Positions 1-11,757 of a DNA stretch of 64,000 nucleotides are shown piece by piece (positions within the stretch are counted from its first letter, which is position 1; each line of letters opens with the position of its first letter). The translations under genes and the position numbers were made by a program. The DNA is from Aurifilum marmelostoma (lineage: Eukaryota > Ascomycota > Sordariomycetes > Diaporthales > Cryphonectriaceae). Under the pieces are notes generated by a model. It was given only the letters and a program-made list of their open reading frames with translations, did not search any database and had not been told where the DNA came from. The stretch is from the NCBI GenBank assembly GCA_027559495.1, contig JAMXSV010000016.1, positions 620,001 to 684,000 on the forward strand, read 5' to 3'.

Positions 1-102
1 GACCTCACCGAGAAGGCCAAGGTCAAGGCGACCGAGGCTCCTGCCGCCGATGAGGACGAGGAAGACGCCGTGGCTGCCGATGATGGTGATGAGGAGGACT
101 GA
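1..102 (+). CDS. 3' end of an acidic-tailed protein, truncated by the window edge
   Basis: Frame 1 is open from the first base to a TGA at 100-102 and gives the last 33 residues of a protein. The tail starts with a short Lys/Thr/Ala stretch (KAKVKATEAP) and then becomes almost purely Asp, Glu and Ala, ending DDGDEED. Such Ala/Asp/Glu tails occur on many abundant cytosolic and nuclear proteins (chaperones, translation and chromatin factors), so the family cannot be named from this piece. The reading frame and stop are directly visible; everything upstream is missing. Confidence 0.7.
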   Translation, partial: DLTEKAKVKATEAPAADEDEEDAVAADDGDEED

Positions 103-1482
103 ACATCAGCTTCGACCAGCCTGTCGAGGTCTGGTGTCTAGAGGAAAGACGCCAGAGCCTTCTCGCCCTGCACTACTGCTGCTACCTCCTGGGTATAACC
201 AACAGGCCATTTTTTTGTAATACTAGAGGCCGGTGTTGGCACGCAATATCTGGAATATGTACCTCTGTGCTTAAGTTAGATCTTCTATCTTACTGCTTTT
301 TCTGGATGTTGTTCTTCTGCATAGGATACGAGCCCAAGATGAACATACCATGTTGTGACGTCTGTCGGAACTTGGCAGCCCGCAGGCTCAAGTTAGCCAA
401 CGTTCACGCACTGCCTCCTATAAACTTCCCACAGGCACAGACGATTGAGTATGCACGCAGGAATCAGCAAGACCGACACAGACAAGCGCGGGCCATGTTC
501 TGACACCGTCTAACATGATGATGGACGATATCGTCAAGCCGAGCTGCTCTTGTGCAAACTTGATCTCAAAGCAGAGCGACAGAGGACAAAGAAATAGCAG
601 AACGTCGCGCCAAGAACCCGTCGAAAGGCACAGAAAGTAACTTTGCTGATGTGGACATGGGAGAGGGGTGCCCTTGAAAGTCCCCCTCCCAGAAAAAGGG
701 AGGAGCCCTTTTCGTTCGGTTTTTGCCTGGCTGGCTGCCCCGGCCGACCGACCAGCCAGGGCCACATTAGGTCCCCACCACGCGTACACTTTGGGTTGAT
801 TGGCCCGAATGCAGTCAATGGTTGGGTGGGTTTTTTTTTATCTATTATTTTCCTTAGGGTCTAGTTTGTTGGTTCTCAGTAGCTTGTGGGTATCAAGTTC
901 TGGTAATCTTGGTAGGCTGCGGATGTTGGGTGGTCAGAAGCGCTTAAGGTGGCTGTGTGTGTGTGTGTGTGTGTATGTTTCAGCGCATAAGCAGATAGCT
1001 GTGTGTATGTCTTATCCAGTTTTTTAGTACGTGCAAGTGAGTATATGTCCCTGTTACCAAGACACACAAGTCATCCGTTCTTATTAATTTGCATCGTAAG
1101 AAAGCAATAATCTGCATTGGTTGTTATCGCTGTATGCTGCTTCATTGATGCCAACAAGACAAGGAATGTGGAAAGCAAGAAGAGAAAAAGGGTCGTCCAA
1201 ACAAACGCCATAGCCAGAAGGACTGAGGGAAGTGATATTTCAGGGTGGCCATGAGGAACATATTAAGCCATGAATAACGTAGTGTTCCAATCTCGATGCC
1301 AATACCGTCTCCGAAAGACACACACAGGTCCTATCATTCTTCGAGTCATCCTTTGTCGACCGACCCTGCACTACCTGGATTTTTTCACCTTCAGACCGCA
1401 CCGTAATAAATGTTACTCAAAGACTCCTCATATGGCGGAGATAAGTCTTCTACTGCTGGAGCTCGGGCGCCCCTCGACGCCA
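103..1482. other. Intergenic, no gene seen
   Basis: Holds the 3' flanks of two convergent genes. The short open frames here lack coding character. The only clear structure is a TG dinucleotide run near 954-974. Confidence 0.6.
954..974. repeat. TG dinucleotide microsatellite
   Basis: About ten uninterrupted TG units, ending in TATG. It lies in the convergent intergenic space and creates an artificial poly-His/Thr frame on the minus strand. Confidence 0.9.
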
Positions 1483-3556
1483 TTACTCCTGGTCCTGGTC
1501 GTCCTTGCCGGACTGCTGGCTCTCACCGACCGCCTATAAAACCTAGTCAGCATCATTGTCGTTATCAAAAGCATAAGTGCTGAGTGGGAAGAGCGTTGTA
1601 ATACGCCAAAACCCTATCACTCACCGTGCTCGTCCTGCTGAAGCCACCCACAGCCCTCTCCCCATCCCCCTTTCCCAGAGCCCTCGTCAGCTCCTGCACC
1701 AGTCCTGTCAACCGTTCCACATCGGCTCTGAGCTTCTGAACCTCGTCGATTACCGGGTTGGCCTGCAGGTCCGTCTTGGCAGAATTGACCGTCTTCTTCC
1801 AGCCATCGGCCTCGAAATCGACCTGGTCCTCCATCTGCTCCCACTCCTCGACCGTGTCATCGTCATCCTCGCCCCGAGCCCGATTGGCACGGATCTCCCG
1901 GGCGCCTTGCATCTCAAAGACGGCGGCGACTACTAGCAAGGGCGAGTACATGATGCCCATGACGATGTCGTTGAGGCGCTCGTACTGACGCTTAGGCACC
2001 CACCACTCGAAGGGAATCAGTAGGCAAAAGATTTCAATGAGGTTGAAAGGTGCAATGAAGACGTTCTCGTCGGGGGCGCGGACGAACTGCAGGGTCTTCT
2101 GCGCAAAAAGGGCCAGATACTCATCGTTGGCGTTGCCGCTGATGTCCTCGTAGGCCGAGTTGTACAGGGCAATGAGGATGTTCAGGAGCACCACCATCAC
2201 AACGAAAGTGAAGATGTAGTAGAGCACGAGCCCGAAAGGGTGGCCAAACTTCTCAAAGTTGCTAAAGTCTGGGGACTGCATGATGGAATTCGCCATCTGC
2301 TGGATGATGAACCAAGAATCGCTGACGACGTTATCCTCGGCGAGGTCCAGCCCTATGAAAGCCTGAAGGAAGCCGATAATGATGACAAGCAGCAGGGCGA
2401 AGAAGATGATAGACTCCTTCATCATGACCTTGAGGACCACCAGCATGGCGCCGAAGAAGCGGAAGCTGTCGAGGTACAGCAGCAGTCTCATCCAGAACAT
2501 GGGCGCGCAGCAGGCAAGGAAGTTGTAGCTCAGGGTGTTGAAGTGTTCCCTGTACCCGTCTTTATCGCCCGACGCGGGTTCGTTGCCGAGGGCGACAAAG
2601 CGCAAGATGAGACTGGTCGTCAGCAGCCCGTACAGGGTAAAGTTAAAGGCCGTCCAGAAGCCGTAGATCTGATAGCCAGCCTTCCAGCCCTTGGCGACCT
2701 CGTCGAAGACAAAACCCAGGGTGAATATGTACAGCAGGCCCTCAACGAAATCAAGATCAGCGTTCGGGTTGATGGAGTTGATGGCGCCGGTATACAGGCC
2801 CAGGTAGATGAGCGAGATCAGGACCTGGGCAGCATTCTGGTACATGGGGGCCCTCATGCGGTCCGGGTCGAGGTGTACGAAGAAGCCCGTGTCGTCCCTC
2901 CCCTTGTATTCGACAAAGCTGGACGGGTCATCCTCGTCCTGCACCAGCCAGCCCTTCCACAGGTAGCTGACGCACTTTTGGTAACCGGAGCTGCCGATGA
3001 CGCGCAGGGCGTGCAGGTCGACGGCCTTCTCGATGACGTTGCTTGGGTTCGTCTTGTCGCCGTCGATGACGATGGAATAGCGTCTGAGCAACACGTCGTG
3101 CATGAGGTGCTCGTTGTCGCTGTCGCCCTCGATGAGAGCCTTGGCGATGACCTCGCAGGCGATAGCGCGCAGGGCGTGCAGCTCGCAGTCCCAGAGCTCA
3201 ATGATAGACTGGTGCTTGAACCAGCGCTTACATACCAGCAGGCAGAAGACGACACAGGCGCCGTATTCGCGACCACCGGCCTCCTTGGCGGCGGCGATGA
3301 CCTTCTTTGTAATCACCTTGCTGTGGGGCTGCGTGACCTGGTCCTCGGACAGCTCGACTGGGACAGCCTCCTCAACGAGGTGTCGCAGCCGCAGAGCAAT
3401 CTTGGTGACCTCGACAGCCGGGATGGAGGACTGAAGCGACTCATCGACGTATCGCGGCAGGAGGCGCTCGCGAGATTCCTGCCACCAATGGTCGTGGCTC
3501 CTGGGTCCATCGAAGCCGAGGATGGCACGCCAGTCAAACCACCCTCTGGGAGCCAT
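1483..3556 (-). CDS. yvc1: Vacuolar TRP-type cation channel (Yvc1/TRP-Y family)
   Basis: A 660-residue channel of the fungal TRP-Y family; the yeast member Yvc1 releases Ca2+ from the vacuole in response to stretch, hyperosmotic shock and Ca2+. A long cytosolic N-terminal domain (about residues 1-235) is followed by six hydrophobic segments, a pore-like loop between the last two (around SWFIIQQMANSIM) and a long last helix ending NILIALYNSAY. The acidic C-terminal region (EDDDDTVEEWEQ), typical of the Ca2+-sensing tail, is followed by a short coiled coil. I place one intron near the 3' end: exon 1 is 3556-1625 and exon 2 is 1533-1483. The donor is gtgagt; a CTGAC branch site precedes the acceptor tttatag. 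The resulting tail, AVGESQQSGKDDQDQE, is more plausible than reading on to a stop at 1565. Start is the first ATG of the frame. Confidence 0.9.
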
Positions 3557-5148
3557 AGCTTGGGAGAGCCGTCAGCGGAAAAGCAGGCAAGAATGGCGGC
3601 TCTCTTCAAAACCTGGTCTGTGAACGTGCGTCGTGTGAGATTCTCAATCAGCTCGCTAGACTCCGGCCGGCGCGTGAGGCTCTCACGAGATCCAAACGGG
3701 AAGCGATTGCCCAAGCAAAGGTGGTGTGAGCTCTTCGCGGCAGCGCGGGGCAGGAAGGACAAATCGAAGCTCGAGAATGGTTTCAGGAGTCGTGAATTGA
3801 AGATTTGTCAGAGGATCAAATTCCCTTCCTGACCCTCAAAAACTGACCTCAAACACCAAAGAGGAGAGTCTCGACTGGCGACTTCTCTCCAAGTTTGGCC
3901 AGTGGTTCCTTCGTTGCATCGATATCACATAGACGGGCAGCTACAGTGGGTCGACGGCTGTCAGGGACCGCTGATGACGTCGCCTCGCCTAACAGATGTG
4001 GTGCTAGAATGGCTGCCAAGATGCTAGTGCTTGAGGGCCGTGAGAATCAAGGAAAACAGGCTCGCGCATCCCAAAATAAAGCCCTGCCAGCCTGCTTGTT
4101 TCAAGTTTCGACCCAGCCTCCACAGGCCTTAAAACAGACCGCTCCTTGTGTGATTAAGCTATATAGAAAGCAGAAAGTAAGACAATCAGAATTGACTGTC
4201 TCCAAAGAGAGTTCGACAGAGTAGGCTTTGCAGTATCTGCTTCACAAACATTGCATGATTGCCCAAAAGGGACTCAAAAGGGGATAGAGCGCAGGGGCAG
4301 CTTCGAGAGACAAACTGCAATGACGCCAGACAAAACCAGCCAGTAAGGAGCCAAATAAATCTTGTGAATTGACAGCTGCTTCTTTATGTGTGCTCGGGGT
4401 CAATACACTCTACCAGGTTGCACAGGCTCGCGGAGCCTAGGGCTGCAGGGCGGGCTTCGTTTTTCTTGAGTTCCGCGCCCCGCGTCGTCGTGCTGAAGGG
4501 TATCCATGCCTCTCTGCCGTCAGCACATTTCATCTCTTCCTAAAAATGGTTGCCTCTGATGTAATAGGGTATTCAAGGTGTAGCGAAGAAGTGTCGGTAG
4601 CTCATGGCATCGGAGATCATCTGAATTCGCATTGTGTTCTCGTTCCTGGACCCGTGGACGCATGTTTCGCCTGCCTAGCGTAGCTTCGGGGAAGAAAGAC
4701 GCGATCCTGCGGATACAGATATCCGCCTAGGATGACAAACTTTGCGTATAGAATTATGCATGATTGGGAAGATGGAGGAGAATAATGATGTGAAATACGA
4801 AGGGAAAAAATTGTAGAGGAAGGATGTAAAAGACGCACAGTGCAGGGCTGAATATACACACTCATGAATTAACAACTTACCTAGGTATAGGTTGTTAACT
4901 CACAATTGAAATGCCGAATCGCATGATCGGCAGAGTCTACGGCCATGATGACCGTCGCTCATAAAGTAAGCGACAGTGAGATCAAGTGCCAAACGAGACA
5001 GATCTGCTTCATGATTTACGGATCATTTCAAGTAATTACATAGTATCATGTAGGTAGGTAGGTGGATTTGGACTTCCAACTTGCTCGCGATGCGGGCAGT
5101 GAGCATCGAGCATCGCGGGAGAAGTCTATTCCCCTCAGAAGCATACTG

Positions 5149-5165
5149 TTTTTTTTTTTTTTTTT
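5149..5165. repeat. Poly-T run of 17
   Basis: Uninterrupted T17 in the divergent intergenic region; its length is prone to sequencing error. Confidence 0.9.
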
Positions 5166-6009
5166 CTAAGAGAAGTGTATCGCAAAATGATACCTCTCAG
5201 CCATGAATGGGCAGATATTCCGATTCCCTCATTCAATCATGCGCATGGAGAAGTGCATTATCGAGGACTAGATATTGGTTTGGACCGCGTCGTCATTCTT
5301 GCATGGCATCACGCAACAACTACTAACCTAGTTGACAAGGCAACCTTGTGGCGTCTCAGCGATAATGTAATTAGTTGCCCGATGGTGTGTCCCCTTCCAC
5401 TCAATTGAAGAAAGCCCTATCTCCGGCTATGTCCTACGCCGACGAATACATCTATTATGTTTGAGACACACACAACTTGAAGGATCGGCACAAACGTTGT
5501 GATGACGGATGGACTCCTGATATAGCAATTAATTATGAAGGTGCTTGAAACATGGGACATAGATGTCCGTGGCCTAAATCGTGAACTGTGCGGTCCTGAC
5601 TTCTAATTCCTCGACTGGCTTCTTCGTCCACCTCAGCCCGAACATCGAATACGGTGCTACAAGGACTATGGATGAACAAAAAAGGCTACATTCTAATCCG
5701 TCCGGGAGTCCTCTGGAAGTCGGCCTCTCTACGGCATGCAGTTAGCATACGAACGACCCCGCCTCATGCTGTGGGTGTGCGCCTGCATATTACATCTCTA
5801 TTCTCAGAATTGCAGCCACAGCGATAGGTCCGTTGTAAGCACGGCATCACTGGCGTGTCTTCCGTCATGGCCTCGTAAGCCCTCCTTGGATGAATTTCTC
5901 GTGGCATTTGTGACTCAATAGTCATGATCTCCTCTTGGCAAACCCGTATCTAATACACGAGTGGATAGCGAGAGCCGAAAAAAAGAGAAACATATGGCCA
6001 CAGGCCGTC

Positions 6010-6016
6010 TATATAA
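6010..6016 (+). promoter_or_regulatory. TATA box of the dioxygenase gene
   Basis: TATATAAG-type sequence (TATATAA) 82 bp before the dioxygenase ATG at 6098, the usual spacing for a fungal TATA box with a short leader. Confidence 0.55.
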
Positions 6017-6097
6017 GACAGTATTGCTGCACGTTCCAAACATAATGTCTTCATTCGCCTGAACCTGAGACCTCTGAGATATCCGCAGCAAAACACC

Positions 6098-7439
6098 ATG
6101 GCCCCATCAGCAGTTGACTCTCCTCCCGAGGGACCCGTCTCGTCGGAGTCGGTCTTCACGAAGTTCCCAGAGCCACTCAAGCTGTCCGGGGCTCTGAATG
6201 CCTATGAGTCTTTTGAAGTAACCCCAGTCATTGGCAAGGAGTTTCCCAAAGCCAGCTTGCTGGAGTGGCTGAATGCTCCCAACTCGGACGAGCTGCTCAG
6301 AGATCTCGCCATCACCAGTGAGTCGATGACTACAAGTCAACATGTGGACTCGACGAAGAGCCATTAGCTTTACTAAGCAGAAATCTCGTTTCGCAGTCTC
6401 TCAACGTGGCGTCGTGTTCTTCCGTGCCCAGGATGAGCTCACGAACGACCTTCAGAAGAAGCTAATTCTGCGTCTGGGGGAGTTGACCGGGCGTCCCAAG
6501 ACCTCATCCCTTCATGTTCACCCCGTCTTGAACAGTGATCGCGAACTGGGCGGCGATGATCCAGAAATCAGCACCATCAGCTCCAAGCAGTTCAAGAGTT
6601 TCGAGGCCAAGGGAAGCGACCGCGAGCCGAAAAGCACCAAGAAGCAGAACAATGCTCAATGGCACTCTGATATTGGCTTTGAGCCGGTGCCTGCTGATTA
6701 CACCTCGCTACGCCTGGTCGAATTGCCCGAGACAGGCGGTGGTCAGTGATTTCACGATCAATAATAACCAATTTGCACACAAAATTTTGTTGACTGATGT
6801 ATATTCTTGCACAGATACCTTGTGGGCCTCGGGCTACGAAGTGTATGACCGGATCAGCGAGCCGTACCAGAAGTTTCTCGAGGGCTTGACAGCAACCTTT
6901 CAAGGCCAGAACTTCGTAGATCTAGCCCAGAGATCTGGCTTCAATCTCTACACGAAGCCCCGCGGCGCACCAGAGAATGTCGGGTCGGATCTGACCACTA
7001 CTCATCCCGTGGTCCGAACGAACCCGGTCACAGGCTGGAAGAGCATCTTCCCGGTGGGAGGCTTCGCCAGATACATCAACGGGTTGACCGAGGCCGAGAG
7101 CGACCACCTTTTGAAGTGGTTCAAGGATCTGGTCTATCAGAATCACGACCTCCAGGTGAGGCTTAAGTGGAAAAACAAGAACGATATTGGTAATATGAAC
7201 CCCCCCTCCAACCCCCAACCGGAGCGCATTCGCTTTGCTCTTGCCGCCGGACATGAGTAGCTGACACGCGTGAAATAGCCATTTGGGATAACCGTAGTGT
7301 CTACCACACCATGACATTGGACTATCAGGGCCTGGGAGACAGGTTCGGAAACCGAGCAGTCGGAATCGGAGAACGGCCCTACTATGATCCCAACAGCACC
7401 TCTCGTCGCGTTGACTTGGGTATTCCTTACATCCAGTGA
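6098..7439 (+). CDS. Fe(II)/2-oxoglutarate-dependent dioxygenase, TauD/TfdA family
   Basis: A 366-residue non-haem iron dioxygenase of the TauD/TfdA superfamily. Known fungal members of this group (sulfonate/alpha-ketoglutarate dioxygenases) release sulfite from taurine or other sulfonates, hydroxylating the substrate with O2 and 2-oxoglutarate. Four exons: 6098-6317, 6397-6741, 6815-7189 and 7279-7439, with donors gtgagt, gtcagt and gtaata. The first intron has a perfect TACTAAG branch site. Metal ligands are the HxD of WHSD (His163, Asp165) and the distal His in SVYHTM near the C-terminus. The 2-oxoglutarate-binding Arg is probably in GERPYY. The GGDTLWASGYE block, formed only after splicing intron 2, is a family hallmark. 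Length and domain coverage are complete. The substrate cannot be read from sequence; sulfonate, phenoxyacetate-like and other acids are all used in this superfamily. Confidence 0.88.
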
Positions 7440-9529
7440 ATTCATTGATGCATATTCACGGATGGAATGTGTCCGGAATGGACCATTCATTAGTGGTGCG
7501 CACGTCCGATCCAGCCGCGACGCCGTGAAGAAGGCGGAACGTATACACGTTTGCAGCAGTCCTGGCAGAAACCGATATGTATCTTGTTTGCTTAGTCGTG
7601 TCTTTCCACGTTTGCGTCTGCAGCGCATTCTGGGACTTTTGTCCAGATGTCGGCCAGAAGTGGCACTATTGTTTTTTTTTTTTAATTGAAACTCGGCTGA
7701 TCTTGAATGTTGTTAATCAATCATTTGCCCATCCGTGCAAATTGATCTCGTCCGATTGATGTTCACCTTATTCTCTTGATCTTTAGCTTGTAGGGATCAC
7801 ACTCTGTGAATCGTCATCTTCTTTGTGAAACAATGGTAAAAAGACACAGATGAGGTAAAAGAAAATAATAAAAAAACAGGGAGGAGGGGATGACAGACCA
7901 AGAGAGAGGAATAGAAAAAAGGTGAAGAGGCAGGGTAAACGTACCAAACAAGGGTCATCATCTGAGCAGAGCGATAAACATCTCTACTATCTGTGTAGGC
8001 CAACACCACTTTTCGCCGAGTTCGACCGCGTCACACATGTATTACTTCTCATTCTCGAGTTTAGCTTTTCTTCTTTTTGGGGGGGGGGGGGAGGGGGGGG
8101 GGATAGACTCGAACTCGAGCTTCAGGAGATAAACATCTTTATATGGAATTAATTCGATTGATTGCAGACCATAATGAGTTGGTTGTATCCAACACTCTGA
8201 TGGATAATGTCAGGATTATTGAATTGGACTAACCTCTAAGTTCAAGACAACACTTCTTGGGAAAATAATAAGGAGGTAGCACCGAATATATTGCCCATCG
8301 AGAGGATGAGACTGAGGAATATAATGCTCCACGTAAGTATTACTGGAGCCTGGAACTCGACAATGAAGGTATTCCTGCAAAAACGCCTCTCAAAATAAGA
8401 AGATAGAAACTTGGGGGACCTCTGGGCCGAGACCAAGTCATTCCTCTACACAGGACAAAGCCTTTCCCACCCAAGCAAGTAGGACGAGAGGTCGCTTAAA
8501 CAACTGAGTCTGGCAGCCTATCTTGGTACCTTATGTTCATTTCGACATATGGGGCCACCAACGGTCACTGTAGCGAGTTACATAGCCGCAGTAGCGCTGC
8601 ATGCATACCGCCATGTGCAGCTTAGCGCAGTCATTCTGCATCGCTTCGGAAGAGCCCCGAGAAGGGGATCTGCAAGTTGCTGGTGACCCTCGAGCAAAGA
8701 GAAGTCGCATATAGTCCCTTAGTGAGTGACGATAATTTATTTATGTAGGACGTGAAGAGGCTGTTGAGGTGAGAAGGCCGGCAGCCGCAAATACACACCG
8801 CCTGCGCTTTCACCCCAGCCTCTTTATTCTTCCATGAAGGCTAATTGACTTGAAAAATCCGTCCAAGGGACTGATCAAGTTCTATTCGATCGGCTGAGGA
8901 CAGGCGAAACAAGAGGATCGTTGACCCCAGAACCAACGGCGTAGATTCATTTCCCCTGTGGCACAGCTGAGAGCCAGTTTGACTGCCCACATACTGTGGT
9001 CAGTCAAGTCTGTGCGCACCATCCCCGCCACACAACCCATAAGGCTCCAGTGAGTCTGGAAGAATGAAAAAGAGCGTGGGTCCCTATCTATGGGGCTGGC
9101 TCGGTTGCGCTGAGTTTACAGTATTTGGGCGGCTTCTTGGGTTCAAGAGAGACTCCACAAGCCGGAGGTGCTTGATTGGCCGGTCTGGGTGGGCTGAATA
9201 GCCTCGAGGGTCTCTCGCTGGGATTATGGATGATGTTGGTTCTTGTTGCCCCTGCAATGACAAGGAGCAACAGAGGATCCCGAGGATTTGAACCTGGTGC
9301 CAACAAACACTCGCCATGACACAAGACAAGAGGGAGAAATTATGAGACTCTTTCCTCTCCACCAGTGCTGATGATCTCTTTCTCTCTTTTGTCAGCTGGT
9401 GCCAGTCTATTCACTCTTTCCCAACAGTGGTTTTGCGTTTGCTGCTCGGTCGCTCATTTTGAACTTTTCGACTTCTTTTCTCCTCGTGTTGATTTTCATA
9501 CATGTCCATGTCCTTTGACATTGATCAAA
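7440..9529. other. Intergenic, no gene seen
   Basis: About 2.1 kb between two genes in the same orientation. It holds a T12 run (7672-7683) and a G13-A-G10 run (8079-8102). A motif resembling a tRNA B-box on the minus strand near 9280-9290 lacks a properly spaced A-box. No protein gene could be assembled. Confidence 0.55.
8079..8102. repeat. Poly-G run, G13-A-G10
   Basis: Two G runs separated by a single A. One of several long G/C homopolymers in the window. Confidence 0.9.
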
Positions 9530-11757
9530 ATGGCTAATGCTCGGCCCATCTGGAGGCAAGCACTCTGGTCTTGGCTCTTCGCCCTCATTACACCCTCTCA
9601 ATGTGGCCAATACGCGGCCTTCATCACGGATTTGGGCACTCAACTCATCGTGCTTAATTCGGAAGGAAACTTCACCTACAGCCCATGTAACAGCGGCTCG
9701 ACGCCAACCTGGTCTACACACTCACCTCTACTCCTGCCCACCCTGATCGAGCCAAAGACTGGTTCAAATATCGCTGCTGTTGGGTTCGTTGAAGATGGCA
9801 CCGTCTATGTAAGAATTTCACCAAAGGAGAGGTCCAGGCCTGAAGCCTAACCTAATTGCTAATCAATCAACTTTAGGCCGACCTTTTCTACCAAAATACC
9901 GGCTTGAACCTAGAGCACGAGCGTTTCAAATGTAACGCGGATGATGGGACCTACACGCTCGAGGGTCGCGACTCACCAGATGAAGAGCTTGCAGATGACA
10001 CCGAGATGCCAGATGTTAGCATGTTCACTGGGCTGGCTACAGTTCGACTTGCGCTGCTGGCAGGCACACGGCTCTTCTTCCATGATGTGAATGCTACTCT
10101 GCATCAAATCGAATACGGGCCGGATAATACATGGAGTTATATCGGCAAGGTAAACCCGGATGGACACCTTCAGGGCCCAGCTGTGGGAGCTGCCGTGATC
10201 AATGCAGTACGTGATCTCCCCCCCCCCCCCTCCTTCTTTTGTTGTTAATGACAACAACCAATCATGTCTCCTTGCTGACACTCGTTATTGCTTAGACGGC
10301 GGAAATGTACACCGTACTGGCAAGGAGCGACAAAACCATTGACATCGCCTCTACCTTTAGTGGAACACCATGGACGGTCGGTAAGTTCACAGTCATCAAT
10401 TCGGTTCATTTCAAGCTGGCTACCATTCATGTTGATCATCTTTACCCGCACAAATCGAAGTCTCACTGACAAGCAAAAGAATCCACCCCTTATTCCCTTT
10501 CAAACAGCAACACGTCCAGCACCTCGACGCAAAACTTCACCATCGACTCCAGCCAGGTGGTGTTTGCCCAGCTTCAAGGGTGGCCATCTCAAGTCGCCAA
10601 TCTGGCGCTGGCCATAGATCAAGACTCGTCCAAATTTGTCTACTACATCGGCAGCGACAATTTCCTGTACAACATCTCGTCTGTAGCGGATACGAACCTC
10701 GGCGCCTGGAGTATCAACCCTAGCATGGACACAGAGTACTGGCCTTTGGCTGACGATGAGGCGGCTGACTTTGCGGTCGCGTCTGATCCTGCGAGTTATG
10801 ACCTTCGTATCTACTACAGGTCTGGCGGCTCCATGATGGAGGTATCGCGGACTGGAAAGGACACTTGGGCAAAGGCCAAAGCACTGCCATCAAGCTCCAC
10901 CAAGACTGTGAGTAAAGAAAGGGATTCTCCCATGCCTCCTCAATCAAGATCGCAAGATCCAAGTTGGTGCCTTCTTCCCCAATACACATCAAGCACAAAA
11001 AGCTAAACCAATGAAATACCAGACAGCTTCGGCATCTCCAGCGGCTGCATCATCAACGAGGACAGGGACAGCCTCAAGCGACAGCACCATTTCAGACAGT
11101 AGTAGCAACAGCCAGCCTGGAAGATTATCATCAGCGGCGCAGGTCGGCGTTGGGGTCGGAGCCGGCCTCGGTGGACTCCTCATCGCAGCTGGAGCCCTAG
11201 CCTTCTTCCTGCGGCGTAGGGCGCAGAACAACAAGCAGAAGGTTTCCCAGGACGAGGCGGTGCTGGCACCACATGGTGACGGCAAGATGCAGAACTACGG
11301 CACCTCTGCAGGTGCCAGTTGGAGTTCGAGCCATTCCGGTGACGACCAGTATGCCCATTCCAAGGACAGGAGACTGCACGACGCACCGTTGCCGCTTCTT
11401 CCCGACAAGATGGCGCAAGTGGAAGAAGGCCGCGCCATCACTACACCTGGTGGCTCCAGTGTCGTCTACGTTCCGGCCTACGAACTGCCCACCAGTCCGG
11501 GCGCCCCCAAGTACGAGATGCCTGGAACGCCAGCAGTCTCATCTCGGAAAGCGGCAGGGCACCAGCAAGCGCCTGAAGTAGTACCGCAGGGTATAAAAAT
11601 GACAAGAGATGGCCAGGTCTCTGGCCTAGCGTCTCCTGCCGGCCCGCTTTCGCCGACCATGTCGGAGCTCGACGGTGGCACGGTGGCGTCTCTCAACGAC
11701 ACCACGGTCTCGACGCCTTCATACCCAAGTATGTACCGGCCAAGTCGTGGAGCTTAG
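9530..11757 (+). CDS. Single-pass membrane protein with a fucose-lectin-like ectodomain
   Basis: A 618-residue type I membrane protein. Five exons: 9530-9808, 9877-10206, 10296-10380, 10480-10907 and 11023-11757, all with standard donors. The chosen ATG (ATCAAAATGGC) gives an N-terminal signal peptide rich in Trp, Leu and Ala ending near PSQCG; an upstream in-frame ATG would bury it. Residues about 25-370 carry repeated blade-like units (LFYQ..., RLFFHD..., FVYYIGSDNFLYN, LRIYYRSGG) resembling the fungal fucose-specific lectin beta-propeller. A Ser/Thr-rich stalk follows, then a Gly/Ala/Leu transmembrane helix at about 415-437, a stop-transfer RRR, and a 180-residue Ser/Pro-rich cytoplasmic tail. 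This layout suggests a surface glycan-binding sensor or wall-anchoring protein. Lectin assignment is by pattern, so ligand specificity is unknown. Intron 2 contains a C13 run. Confidence 0.72.
10218..10230. repeat. Poly-C run of 13 inside an intron
   Basis: C13 lies in intron 2 of the lectin-like gene (10207-10295), so its length does not affect the reading frame. Confidence 0.9.

Larger units (their letters stand above)
3557..6097. other. Intergenic, shared upstream region of two divergent genes
   Basis: About 2.5 kb between the divergent channel and dioxygenase genes. I see no convincing gene. A 17-base T run lies at 5149-5165 and a short TAGG repeat near 5052-5064. A TGACTCA motif (the Gcn4/CPC-1 type site) at 5912-5918 lies about 180 bp before the dioxygenase start; a single 7-base match is weak evidence. 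Confidence 0.55.

Noticed and set aside
2240..3832. A 530-codon open frame on the plus strand, antisense to the TRP-Y channel
   Set aside because: It mirrors the GC-rich coding strand of a clearly conserved channel, has a biased Asp/Val/Gly/Glu composition and no recognisable domain.
9270..9350. A possible tRNA on the minus strand (GGTTCAAATCC B-box-like motif)
   Set aside because: The only A-box-like sequence is about 24 nt away, too close, and no acceptor stem or full cloverleaf can be drawn.
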